This document shows, piece after piece, positions 56,390 through 64,000 of a stretch of 64,000 nucleotides of DNA. The notes below the pieces were generated by a model. The model was not told where the DNA came from. It saw only the letters and a list, made by a program, of their open reading frames with translations, and did not search any database. The stretch is from Planctomycetota bacterium (GTDB lineage: Bacteria; Planctomycetota; UBA1135; GCA-002686595), in NCBI GenBank assembly GCA_029250885.1, contig JAQXEK010000036.1, forward strand, positions 47,322-111,321, read 5' to 3'. How positions within the stretch are numbered: the first letter of the stretch is position 1; every line of letters starts with the position of its first letter. The position numbers were made by a program, and so were the translations under genes.

Positions 56390-57229
56390 CTAGTCACACC
56401 GATGAATCGCCGCCGGAGGATCGGACTCGGTGGCAAGTCCGTGTCTCTTCGCATGGGCGCCAAACAGCTCGATAGCTCGGGCTTGGACGGATGGGTCGAT
56501 GGTGTGTTGGCACTCTTCGGTGAGGTAGGACACAATCTCGGCGGGGGGCAGGCCCCAGTCCGCAGCAGCGGCTTCAGCCATCGCAGTGGCTCGGCTTGCG
56601 CCCCGTTTTGCGGCGCTGTGGAAGGCCGGAAGTTGGGGGGCAAGGTCTGTGGCGCTAAGCCCGGGGCGCACGATCCAGGCGGCAAAGACGAAGGGCAACC
56701 CCGTGATGCGGGCCCAAGCTTCGCTGGGGTTGTAGTAGGGAATGCTCTCGCCCAGAAGCTCGAACATCGCAGGGTCGCCAATGCGCAGCCAGGCATCGCA
56801 ATCTGTAGCGCGGGGATCCTGGCCCAGGGGTACTTCGGTGAAGTTCAGGTCGCTGGGGAGCTCGGGGTCAATGTGGGCGAGCACTTGGACTAGGGCCTGT
56901 GCAGTTCGACTGGCTGGGTCCAGGGCGATGGTCCGGACCTCGGCCAGGGGCTTCTTGAGGAAGAGCTGCACGCTGCCCACGTAGCCCTTGCCGGACACGG
57001 CGAGGCCAGCGAGGTAGCTGTAGCCGGGACGGCGGAAGAGCTCGATGGAGCTGACCAGGGCGACGTCAAGTTCACCGCTGCGCAGACGCTCGATGAGCCG
57101 TGCGGGCACGTCGAAGCTGAGGTCGATGTTCGGCTCGGCTTCCAGGCCGAAGTTCAGGGGGCGGGCCACTAGGTAGGGGACCGAGCCCACGCGCAAAGTG
57201 CTGCCGCCTTGGAGTTCCGGGGGGATCAT
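56390..57229 (-). CDS. mqnA: Chorismate dehydratase (futalosine pathway)
   Basis: Family homology begins only around residue 11 when the ATG at 57229 is used; this gives 279 residues, the usual MqnA length, and leaves 70 bases to the divergent gene. It starts MIPPELQGGSTLRVGSVPYL. The fold is of the periplasmic-binding type without a signal: NFGLEAEPN, PARLIERLRSGELDVALVSSIELFRR, GYVGSVQLF and ALDPASRTAQALV are all MqnA-like. It dehydrates chorismate to 3-enolpyruvyl-benzoate, the first step of the futalosine route. mqnC and mqnE lie about 3 kb away on the same strand. Confidence 0.93.
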   Translation of the reverse strand: MIPPELQGGSTLRVGSVPYLVARPLNFGLEAEPNIDLSFDVPARLIERLRSGELDVALVSSIELFRRPGYSYLAGLAVSGKGYVGSVQLFLKKPLAEVRTIALDPASRTAQALVQVLAHIDPELPSDLNFTEVPLGQDPRATDCDAWLRIGDPAMFELLGESIPYYNPSEAWARITGLPFVFAAWIVRPGLSATDLAPQLPAFHSAAKRGASRATAMAEAAAADWGLPPAEIVSYLTEECQHTIDPSVQARAIELFGAHAKRHGLATESDPPAAIHRCD

Positions 57230-57299
57230 GGGGCGAGCATAGGAAAACAGCCGGGCGACCGCGCCTGAAAACAGGCCCTGAAGAGTATCCTCTTGGGCC

Positions 57300-58229
57300 A
57301 TGTCCGCACCGAACAAGCCCCTGCAGCCAGCCTTCTTCCCGCCCGGTCCCCTCGACGAGTACGCCCTCTTGGACTCGGGGGAGGGCTGGAAGCTCGAGCG
57401 CTTTGGCCCGCGCGTGGTCAGCCGGCCCGACCCCCAGGCCCTCTGGAAGCGCAAGCTCTCCAAGGAGCAGTGGAGTGCGGCCGACTTGGTCTTTGAGCGC
57501 GAGAAGAAGAGCGGCGGACGCGGTGGCCGTTGGAAGGGCACGGAAGAGGCGCGCAGGGACTGGACCATGGGCTGGAACGGGCTGCGGTTTGTGTTGAAGC
57601 CGACGGGCTTCAAGCACGTGGGCCTGTTCCCCGAGCAGGCGGCGAACTGGAGCTGGATCGAGGAGCTCGGCCGCGAGCTGGCCGCCCAACCGGGGCCCAA
57701 GCAGCCCAAGCTCTTGAACCTCTTCGGCTACACCGGTGCCGCCAGCCTGGTGGCAGCCCGCGCGGGCTTTGACGTGACCCATGTGGACGCCTCGAAGACC
57801 AGCGTGAACTGGGTGCGTGAGAACCTGGCGAACTCGGGCATGAAGCAGGACAGTCTGCGCTTGATCGCCGACGATGCCCTGGTGTTCGTGCGCCGGGAAG
57901 TGCGCCGGGGCGCGAAGTACACGGGCATCTTGATGGACCCGCCGCACTACGGCCGCGGCCCCAATGGCGAGAAGTGGCAGCTCGAGGACAACCTCGCGGA
58001 GCTGATCGACAGCGCTAAGGCTCTCTTGGCCCCGCGCTCCTTCTGCATCCTCTCGACCTACGCCGTGGGCTACTCGCCCCTGGCCTTCACCAACATGTTT
58101 GGGGACTTCCAAGGCGGCCAGGTCGGCGCCGGCGAACTGGTCTTACCCGAAGGCCTGGGGAAAGAGACCGGTCGCAGGCTTCCCTGTGGCTTTTGTGCCC
58201 GCTGGTCCCGCGGACTCGGAGGAGCCTGA
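57300..58229 (+). CDS. Class I SAM-dependent methyltransferase (RlmI/RlmK-like, without a PUA domain)
   Basis: 309 residues. The N-terminal part (to about 100) has the beta-rich EYALLDSGEGWKLERFGP and GLRFVLKPTGFKHVGLFPEQ, then the Rossmann core LLNLFGYTGAASLVAARAGFDVTHVDASK, GILMDPPHYGRGP (the DPPxY/F motif) and RSFCILSTYA. The end AGELVLPEGLGK and RRLPCGFCARWSR is typical. This family methylates rRNA bases, mostly cytosine or guanine. It overlaps in function with its neighbour, a pseudouridine synthase, whose start lies 4 bases after its stop. It is divergent from mqnA. Confidence 0.88.
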   Translation: MSAPNKPLQPAFFPPGPLDEYALLDSGEGWKLERFGPRVVSRPDPQALWKRKLSKEQWSAADLVFEREKKSGGRGGRWKGTEEARRDWTMGWNGLRFVLKPTGFKHVGLFPEQAANWSWIEELGRELAAQPGPKQPKLLNLFGYTGAASLVAARAGFDVTHVDASKTSVNWVRENLANSGMKQDSLRLIADDALVFVRREVRRGAKYTGILMDPPHYGRGPNGEKWQLEDNLAELIDSAKALLAPRSFCILSTYAVGYSPLAFTNMFGDFQGGQVGAGELVLPEGLGKETGRRLPCGFCARWSRGLGGA

Positions 58230-58233
58230 GACG

Positions 58234-58980
58234 ATGACTGCCTTCGCCAAGCCCCTCTACGTCGACAATCACCTGATCGTCTGCGCCAAGCCCGCCGGCG
58301 TGCCCGTCGTCCCCGACGAGAGCGGCGACGAAAGCCTGCTGGACCAAGCGAAGGCTTGGATCGCGGAAGAGTTCAAGAAGCCCGGGGCTGTCTTCCTTGG
58401 GGTCGTGCACCGGTTGGACCGGCCCGTCTCTGGAGTCGTGCTTTTTGCGCGCACATCCAAGGCGGCCGCGCGCCTCACCAAGGCTTTCCAGACCCGGAGC
58501 GTTAAGAAGACCTACCTCGGCGTGGGCATGGGGCCGGTCACCTCCAAGGCCAACGAGGGTGAGCTCGAGCAGTGGGTCGTGAAGAGCACGCGCCAGAACA
58601 AGGTGCGCACCTACGCCACCGAGCCCGATGCCCGCGAGATCGACCCAGGTGAGAAGCCCAAGCTCGCGAAGACCGAGTGGCAGATCTTGGAAGAGGGAGA
58701 CTTCCAAGGTGCACCGGTCACGCGGTTTCTTCTGCAGCCCGTCACGGGGCGCTCGCACCAGCTGCGCGTGGCCTGTCAGACCCTTGGGTCGCCGCTACTC
58801 GGAGACCTCAAGTACGCACCGCGTGGCGCCAAACCCCTGTCCGATAAGAGCATTGCTCTGCACGCGTACTCCCTGAGCGTTCCGCACCCCACCCTGAAGA
58901 AGGTCATGACCTTCGTGGCCGCCCTACCCGTTGGGCCCTGGTGGCATGCCTTCCCCTTGCAGGGGCTTGAGTCCGACTGA
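58234..58980 (+). CDS. RluA-family RNA pseudouridine synthase
   Basis: The ATG at 58234 gives 248 residues. The catalytic motif is VVHRLDRPVSGVVLFART with Asp62; DNHLIVCAKPAGVPVVPDE opens the domain and TGRSHQLRVACQTLG and SIALHAYSL complete the family pattern. There is no S4 domain, so it is the single-domain RluA type that modifies rRNA or tRNA uridines. The gap to the preceding methyltransferase gene is 4 bases; they form one RNA-modification unit. A strong terminator follows at 59014. Confidence 0.93.
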   Translation: MTAFAKPLYVDNHLIVCAKPAGVPVVPDESGDESLLDQAKAWIAEEFKKPGAVFLGVVHRLDRPVSGVVLFARTSKAAARLTKAFQTRSVKKTYLGVGMGPVTSKANEGELEQWVVKSTRQNKVRTYATEPDAREIDPGEKPKLAKTEWQILEEGDFQGAPVTRFLLQPVTGRSHQLRVACQTLGSPLLGDLKYAPRGAKPLSDKSIALHAYSLSVPHPTLKKVMTFVAALPVGPWWHAFPLQGLESD

Positions 58981-59013
58981 GAGCCGTTATTTTTTAGTCG
59001 CTAAATTAAGTAA

Positions 59014-59050
59014 TCCGCCCCGCCTCGACAGCCTGTCGAGGCGGGGCGGA
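59014..59050. terminator. Bidirectional terminator after the pseudouridine synthase gene
   Basis: A 17-base-pair perfect stem (59014-59030 with 59034-59050) with a GCC loop, between convergent stops. On the minus strand the AT-rich ATTACTTAATTTAG follows it, a good tail for the lipoprotein gene at 59083. Confidence 0.9.
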
Positions 59051-59082
59051 TTCGCAGCTAGGCGATGCGCTTGGGTGAGCTC

Positions 59083-59706
59083 CTATTCGAACCCGTAGAG
59101 CTCGGCGTGGAAGATCGGTCCGTCGTTGACGTTGCGCTCTTCGCCGTAGTTCCTTGCGTCTTTGGCGCGCGGAGTGGGCCGATTTTCTGTGGCAACGTTG
59201 CTTGCAGCGCTCGCTTCGGCACCGAAGTAGCTCGAGAAGGTCAGCTCCATGGTGTAGGTGCTCGTTCCACTGAAGGAGGAGACAACCAGGTGGAATTCGT
59301 CACCCGGGGGCACGACGATGAAGCTGCCGACCTCAGGATTGAATTCCGTCTCGGCACAGACCGTGTAGTCGCCCACGGTCGGATCCCAGACGCACCAGTC
59401 TAGATCGACCCCCGGCACGTGAGCGCTGAGGTTGACGTTTACGACCATGGGTACGGCCGCGAACAGCTGGAAGCCGTCCCGGGGGTCCCATCCGGCATCC
59501 GTGATCGAGCCTTCGATGAACAGCTGCTCCCCGGGCACCACCGTGCCGATTTGCTGGGGAGCGAAGGCGAAGTCATTGACCTCGATCTCCGGGATCGTCG
59601 CCGGAGGGCCGGGGACAACAGTCACGACCTCGGTGTGGCCGCGGTGGCAGCCCAGGCTGGCCAGGGAGAGGGCGAGAAGGCAAGAAGTGATCTTAGGAGT
59701 AGTCAT
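59083..59706 (-). CDS. Predicted lipoprotein of unknown function
   Basis: The ATG at 59706 begins a clean lipoprotein signal (MTTPKITSCLLALSLASLGC, lipobox Cys20), giving 207 residues. The mature protein is beta-rich with paired aromatic and acidic stretches: FAPQQIGTVVPGEQLFIEGS, DLDWCVWDP and FIVVPPGDEFHLVVSSFSG. This resembles the pre-peptidase C-terminal (PPC) type of beta-sandwich found on exported planctomycete proteins, but I am not sure. The C-terminus (from about 165) is charged. It is convergent with the RNA-modification pair and has no functional partner nearby. Confidence 0.62.
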   Translation of the reverse strand: MTTPKITSCLLALSLASLGCHRGHTEVVTVVPGPPATIPEIEVNDFAFAPQQIGTVVPGEQLFIEGSITDAGWDPRDGFQLFAAVPMVVNVNLSAHVPGVDLDWCVWDPTVGDYTVCAETEFNPEVGSFIVVPPGDEFHLVVSSFSGTSTYTMELTFSSYFGAEASAASNVATENRPTPRAKDARNYGEERNVNDGPIFHAELYGFE

Positions 59707-60141
59707 GGTGTCCTGCAGCGTGTCCCGCCTTTTGGACGCCGAAGGGCCACTCACGGGGGAGTGGGGCGTCATAAGGGGTTTTTTGGTGTAAGGCATACAG
59801 GACTAGAGCAAGGGGCGTGCCAAAGTGCTTGGGCCTAGCCGGGGCGTTCAAGTCGGCAGGCTGCTCACAGTTTTCCGAGGTCACCATACAGGTGTTCGAG
59901 AGGGGGACCATGGCGTTGCCCAGTACGCTCTCCACCCCGTGCTCGAGCAGCACCGTCATGGGGTATTTGCTTCCCTTCGGGGAGGCCAATCGTGGAGGCA
60001 TCTAAGCCTGGCTGCACCTCAGACCCCAAGGGTTTCCTGGGCCTGCGCAATCTATTTAGTCCTAGGGACCCGGGGGCAGTGTCGCCCTAAAGTCCAAGAG
60101 CTTCCCGACGCTCGTGTCGAACCTACTCTTAGTAGCGCGAG
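59707..60141. other. Intergenic stretch of about 435 bases
   Basis: No gene is supported here. Small open frames on both strands lack ribosome-binding sites and recognisable composition. It holds the upstream region of the lipoprotein gene and the 3' flank of mqnE. No strong terminator was found. At its right edge, base composition changes visibly to a more GC-rich style. Confidence 0.5.
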
Positions 60142-61263
60142 CTAAGCTTCGAAGCGTCCCTTGGCGTCGCCGATGGCGCGGTAGGTCGTGTTGCGTTCTA
60201 CAGCGACGCGGCCCGCATCCTCGATCCAGCGCACAAGCTCCTCGCGCTGGACTTCCTGGGGGGTCGTCGCGCCGGCCTCGTGGTAGATCTTCTCCTCGAC
60301 CACGGTGCCGTCCACGTCGTCGGCCCCGTAGGCCAACGCCATCTGGGCCACGGGGATCGAGAGCATGATCCAGTACGCCTTGATGTGGTCGATGTTGTCG
60401 AGCAGCAGGCGGCTCACGGCGATCTCCCGCAGCTCCTCCAGGGCGGTGGGGCCGGGGAGGTGGCTCCACTCCGTGTTGTCCGGGTGGAAGCTGAGGGGGA
60501 TGTAGGTCTGGAAGCCGCCGGTCTCGTCCTGCAGGAGGCGCAGGCGGTCCAGGTGGTCGACCCGCTCCTCCACGGTCTCGATGTGGCCGTGGAGCATGGT
60601 GCAGTTGGAGTGCAGGCCCGCCTGGTGCACCGTGCGCGCCGTGTCGATCCACTCGTCGCCGGTGTTCTTCTTGTCGTAGCCCTCGTCGCGCACGCGGTCG
60701 GCGAAGACCTCCGCGCCGCCGCCAGGGCAGGAGCCGAGCCCGGCCTCCACGAGCTCGGGCAGGACCTCGGCCAGGGGCTTCTTGGCCCGGCGCGCGATCT
60801 GCATCAGCTCGATCATGGTGAACGCCTTGATGTGGATGCCCGGGCGGACCTCCTTCACGGCGCGCAGGATGTCGAGGTAGTACTCGTAGGGGAGCTTGGG
60901 GTAGATCCCCGCCACCATGTGCACCTCGGTCACCGGCTCGTCGAGCTGGGCGCGGATCTTCTCCGCCACCTCCTCGGGCTTCATGACGTACGCCCCCTCC
61001 TGGCCGGGGAGGCGCTGGAACGCGCAGAAGCGGCACAGCTTGTTGCAGACGTTCGTGTAGTTGATGTGCTGGTTGACGTTGAAGTACGTCAGGTCGCCGT
61101 GCTTGCGCTCACGGACCCCGTTGGCCAGCGCGCCGACGGCGTGGAGGTCGGCGCCGTAGAGCCGGACGCCGTCCTCTCGGGTCAGGCGCTCGCCAGCGAA
61201 GACGCGCTCCGCGATGTCGCCGATGCCAGCGGCTGCGGCCTGGCTCTGGATCGCGTGGCTCAT
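60142..61263 (-). CDS. mqnE: Aminodeoxyfutalosine synthase (radical SAM)
   Basis: 373 residues with the radical-SAM cluster motif CNKLCRFC (Cx3Cx2C) in INYTNVCNKLCRFCAF. MVAGIYPKLPYEYY, LGSCPGGGAEVFADRVRD and LHSNCTMLHGHIET are signatures of MqnE. It joins enolpyruvyl-benzoate to SAM to form 6-amino-6-deoxyfutalosine, the step after MqnA. The start overlaps the mqnC stop by 4 bases (ATGA), so the genes are translationally coupled. MqnB and MqnD, needed for the complete route, are not in the window. Confidence 0.93.
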   Translation of the reverse strand: MSHAIQSQAAAAGIGDIAERVFAGERLTREDGVRLYGADLHAVGALANGVRERKHGDLTYFNVNQHINYTNVCNKLCRFCAFQRLPGQEGAYVMKPEEVAEKIRAQLDEPVTEVHMVAGIYPKLPYEYYLDILRAVKEVRPGIHIKAFTMIELMQIARRAKKPLAEVLPELVEAGLGSCPGGGAEVFADRVRDEGYDKKNTGDEWIDTARTVHQAGLHSNCTMLHGHIETVEERVDHLDRLRLLQDETGGFQTYIPLSFHPDNTEWSHLPGPTALEELREIAVSRLLLDNIDHIKAYWIMLSIPVAQMALAYGADDVDGTVVEEKIYHEAGATTPQEVQREELVRWIEDAGRVAVERNTTYRAIGDAKGRFEA

Positions 61264-62504
61264 GCCTGCACCCCCGGCCGCGCGTCTTCACGGTTCGCGG
61301 GGAACACCGGCCCGTCGTGGCGCTCGTCCACGAGCCCGTACCAGGAGTTGCGCTGGCGCGGCGTGAAGCCCGCCGATTGGATGAGGTGCTCCACGGTCTG
61401 GACCGAGGAGAGGTGGAAGCAGCCCGCCGCCGAGACCACGTTCTCCTCGATCATCGTCCCCCCGAAGTCGTTCGCGCCGAACTGCAGGCTCATCTGACCC
61501 ATCTTCATGCCCTGGGTGACGTAGCTGGTCTGGATGCTGTCGATGTTGTCGAAGAAGATCCGGCTGAGGGCCTGCACCCGGAGGTAGACGGCGGGGGTCG
61601 CCTTCTCAGGGTAGTCCTGCTCCCGCGGCACGCCGTCGGGCTGGCAGGTCCAGGAGATGAACGCGGTGAAGCCGCCCGTCTCGTCCTGCAGGTCGCGGAC
61701 GCGCTGGAAGTGCTCGACCCGCTCGGCGGCCGTCTCCACGTGGCCGAACATCATGGTGGCGCTCGAGCGCAGGCCACCCTCGTGAATCTTGCGGTGCACG
61801 TCGAGCCAGCGGTCGGTGGTGGTCTTCTTCGGCGCGATGATCTTGCGTACGCGCTCCACGAGCATCTCGGCGCCGGCGCCAGGCACGCTGCCGAGGCCCG
61901 CCTCCTTGAGGTCCCGGATGACCTCCTCGATCGGCCGCTTCTCGTACTGGGCGAAGTGGTCCAGCTCGGGGGCAGAGAGGGCGTGGCTGTTGACCTCCGG
62001 GAAGCGCTCGCGGAGGTCGCTGATGAGCTCGCCCCACCACTCGGAGAGGATGCGCGGGTGGTGCCCGCCCTGCATGAGGACCTGGCGGCCGCCCAGGCGC
62101 GCGAGCTCGCCGACCTTCCCGTAGATCTCCGAGCGGGAGAGGACGTAGGCCTCCGGGTCGCCGGGTGAGCGGTAGAAGGCGCAGAAGCCGCAGTCGGTCA
62201 GGCAGACATTCGTCGGGTTGATGTTCCGATCGATGATGTAGGTGACCCGGTTCTCCGGGTGCTTGCGGCGACGGACGAGGTCCGCGAGGCGCCCGAGGGT
62301 CAGGAGGTCCGCGCGCTCGTGGAGGTGGAGGGCCTCCTCGGCGGTGATGCGTTGGCCGTCCTCGACCTTGCCTGCGATGCGCGTGACCTCGGCGTCCGCG
62401 CCGCCGACCGAGGCGAGCGGTGCGCTCCAGTCCTGGGGGCGACGGCCGGAGGGGGTTTCGTGGGGGCCGGGGGCCTCCTCGGTTGCTGCTGCGACCTCGA
62501 TCAT
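61260..62504 (-). CDS. mqnC: Dehypoxanthine futalosine cyclase (radical SAM)
   Basis: 414 residues with an acidic/Pro-rich leader of about 85 residues. The cluster motif is CLTDCGFC (Cx3Cx2C) in INPTNVCLTDCGFCAFYR. RQVLMQGGHHPRI, LGSVPGAGAEMLVERVR and SATMMFGHVET are the MqnC pattern. It cyclises dehypoxanthine futalosine in menaquinone synthesis. It is upstream of mqnE and divergent from the selenoprotein gene at 62752. Homology begins near the leader's end, so a start further in is possible. Confidence 0.92.
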   Translation of the reverse strand: MIEVAAATEEAPGPHETPSGRRPQDWSAPLASVGGADAEVTRIAGKVEDGQRITAEEALHLHERADLLTLGRLADLVRRRKHPENRVTYIIDRNINPTNVCLTDCGFCAFYRSPGDPEAYVLSRSEIYGKVGELARLGGRQVLMQGGHHPRILSEWWGELISDLRERFPEVNSHALSAPELDHFAQYEKRPIEEVIRDLKEAGLGSVPGAGAEMLVERVRKIIAPKKTTTDRWLDVHRKIHEGGLRSSATMMFGHVETAAERVEHFQRVRDLQDETGGFTAFISWTCQPDGVPREQDYPEKATPAVYLRVQALSRIFFDNIDSIQTSYVTQGMKMGQMSLQFGANDFGGTMIEENVVSAAGCFHLSSVQTVEHLIQSAGFTPRQRNSWYGLVDERHDGPVFPANREDARPGVQA

Positions 62505-62751
62505 GGCGCGGAGATCCTAGGCGATTCCGGAGGGCTTCTTACCCCCGGAACGGTCCTCTTGGTTCAACCGGTGGGGGAGGCGGCTCCCCGCTGTGGTCCG
62601 CGGCAGGCCGCCGCAGATAACGGACCCGGAATCGATCTCCGGGCGCTACCTTGTCCACGGCCCCCGCCAACCGGCGGAGCCGCGACGTCCCGGACCGAAG
62701 CCGGTCTGGCGTGCCCCCTAACCAGCGCCCCCCAGGGCGGAGGAACCCCCG

Positions 62752-63972
62752 ATGAAGATCTGTTTGATCGCTGCGACGAGCCTGATGGCCCTCGCGGCGC
62801 CCCTTCAGGCGCAGGAACAGGACGCCCAGGCGCTCCTGCAGTCCGTGATCGCGCTCGAAGAGGAATACGACGACGCCTACGCCGAATGGCGCGAGGAGCT
62901 CACGGCTCGCTCGAACGCCTGGCGTGCCGCTTACGAGAAGAACCCCGACGCGCCCCGTCCGGAGCGCCTGCCCCAGGTGGAACCGGACTTCTGGCCTCGC
63001 TTCAATGAGGCGGCCGCGCAGGGATCGACCATGGCCCAGATGTGGTGCATCGAGCACTACGTGCCGGGTGACGTGGTCCCCAAGGCCCAGCAGGAGTCGG
63101 ACTTCACCCGCCGGATCGTGACGCTCCTCACGGACGCGAGCGCGCCCCACGAGAAGCTGCCCCGCGCGGTCATGATGCGCAGCCGTGGCCAGGCCATGGC
63201 CCAGGAGACCACGGACGCGCTGTTGGTCATGATCGGTCAGTTGGTGTCCAGCGAGGACGTCGCAGCGGAGGCCGCCTACAACCGGGCTTCTCTCGTGGAC
63301 GACCGGCGGGGGACCCTCGAGGAGCGCAAGCCCGCCCTCGACCGCTACCGCGCGGTCGCCGCCTCCTACCCGACGACCAAGTACGGCCAACGTGCGAACG
63401 GTCAGGTGTTCAAGGTCGAGCGCCTGCAGCTCGGTATGAAGGCCCCGGAGATCGTCGGCAAGGACATCGACGGCAACGACATGAAGCTCTCCGACTTCAA
63501 GGGCAAGGTCACCGTCCTGGACTTCTGGGGCTTCTGGTGAGGCCCCTGCGTTGCGATGATCCCGCACGAAAAGACGCTCGTGAAGCGTCTGGAGGATCAG
63601 CCCTTTGCTCTCGTTGGAATCAACAGCGACGACGAGAAGCGTTACCGAGAGCGTCGGCCTGAGATGGGCGTGACCTGGCGTAGCTTCTTCGATGGTGGCT
63701 CCACCGGTGGCCCGATCGCCAGCCAGTGGGGCGTCACCGGCTGGCCCACGATCTATGTCCTCGATGCCGAGGGCAAGATCCGCTACCAGGGTGTCCGCGG
63801 AGACGAGATGGACCGCGCCGTGGACACGCTCCTCGTGGAGATGGGCGTCACGGACTTCGAACGGGGCCATTACGGCGAGGAGAAGCCGGCGGCCAAGCCG
63901 ACCGGCGGCAAGCGCACGAGGGGCCTCGTCCCGCTGATCCCGGCGCCCAAGAAGGGCAAGTCCGGCCTCTGA
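62752..63972 (+). CDS. Selenocysteine-containing TlpA-like thioredoxin (predicted selenoprotein)
   Basis: Read through UGA 63538-63540, the gene encodes 406 residues. A signal peptide (about 1-20, ending LQA) is followed by a helical region (about 25-225), then the redoxin domain: MKAPEIVGKDIDGNDMKLSD, VTVLDFWGFW-Sec-GPC, LVGINSDDEKRY and the cis-Pro loop VTGWPTIYVLDAEGKI. Sec263 stands at the first Cys of the WCGPC motif. The frame continues cleanly for 143 residues after the UGA. A hairpin with a CGUG loop lies about 32 bases downstream of it. It probably reduces disulfides or handles peroxide outside the cytoplasm. Conventional annotation would give two fragments (a 262-residue protein and a 138-residue one starting at 63556). 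Confidence 0.85.
63572..63590 (+). promoter_or_regulatory. Candidate SECIS element of the thioredoxin-like selenoprotein
   Basis: AGACGCT (63572-63578) pairs perfectly with AGCGTCT (63584-63590) around the 5-base loop CGTGA, with G second in the loop. The loop starts 38 bases after the UGA, one beyond the usual 16-37 range, so it is a little long. Confidence 0.6.
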
Positions 63973-64000
63973 GCGGGGCTGCGCGACAACGGTGGCGAGG

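Noticed and set aside
57072..58112. A 346-codon minus-strand frame opposite the methyltransferase gene
   Set aside because: No domain, and it conflicts with the well-supported methyltransferase and the 5' part of mqnA.
59693..60001. A 102-codon minus-strand frame in the gap before mqnE
   Set aside because: No ribosome-binding site, signal or recognisable sequence, and it overlaps the lipoprotein start in another frame.
60280..61497. A 405-codon plus-strand frame opposite mqnE
   Set aside because: Val/Leu/His-rich composition typical of an antisense shadow; the minus strand has clear radical-SAM proteins.
62539..63870. A 443-codon open frame on the minus strand opposite the thioredoxin-like gene
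   Set aside because: It is an antisense shadow in GC-rich DNA. The plus strand carries a signal peptide and redoxin motifs on both sides of the UGA, whereas the minus reading has no recognisable domain.

Overview
The window reads as the chromosome of a GC-rich, didermal bacterium with many exported proteins. The mix fits a member of the Planctomycetota: futalosine menaquinone genes, DUF1570-type exported metalloproteases, HEAT-repeat exported proteins, head-to-head hydrocarbon (ole) genes and a recurring C-terminal surface module. That placement is inference from gene content; there is no rRNA gene to confirm it.

Layout. 1-6.5 kb: left-edge fragment of an NtrC-type response regulator, divergent from an anmK-nagZ peptidoglycan-recycling pair with a possible sigma-54 promoter between them, then an exported HEAT protein and tRNA-Thr(CGU). 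6.6-8.5 kb: an M20 amidohydrolase and a lipoprotein. 8.6-24.2 kb: fifteen co-oriented minus-strand genes, the main discovery. In transcription order they are oleA, an exported sulfatase-fold lipoprotein, a GbsR-like regulator, ketosynthase, acyl carrier protein, two CrtI/RetSat-like flavoproteins, FabG, FabZ and FabI homologues, a phosphopantetheinyl transferase, oleB, oleC and oleD. This looks like a private fatty-acid synthase making an unusual, probably polyene-derived acyl chain, which OleABCD would then join head-to-head into a long-chain hydrocarbon. 24.3-36.9 kb: M18 aminopeptidase, a selenocysteine-containing HMA lipoprotein, a BtpA-family protein, an M16 protease pair (one active, one inactive), a 1263-residue exported gluzincin fusion and a two-component system. 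37-48.5 kb: PHP-domain exported protein, acyl-CoA ligase, fluoride channel, nuclease lipoprotein, a PEP-phosphotransferase (Enzyme I) homologue lacking its catalytic residues, a broken chemoreceptor and homoserine kinase. 48.6-59.7 kb: M28 peptidase, methyltransferases, di-heme peroxidase, both subunits of DNA topoisomerase VI, mqnA, a pseudouridine synthase and a lipoprotein. 60.1-64 kb: mqnC-mqnE and a second selenoprotein, a TlpA-like thioredoxin with a W-Sec-G-P-C active site.

Two separate genes carry an in-frame UGA exactly where the first cysteine of a CxxC motif belongs, and each UGA is followed by a hairpin with a CGUG apical loop. The organism is therefore predicted to decode selenocysteine, although no sel genes lie in the window. 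No CRISPR array, insertion sequence, prophage or rRNA gene was seen.
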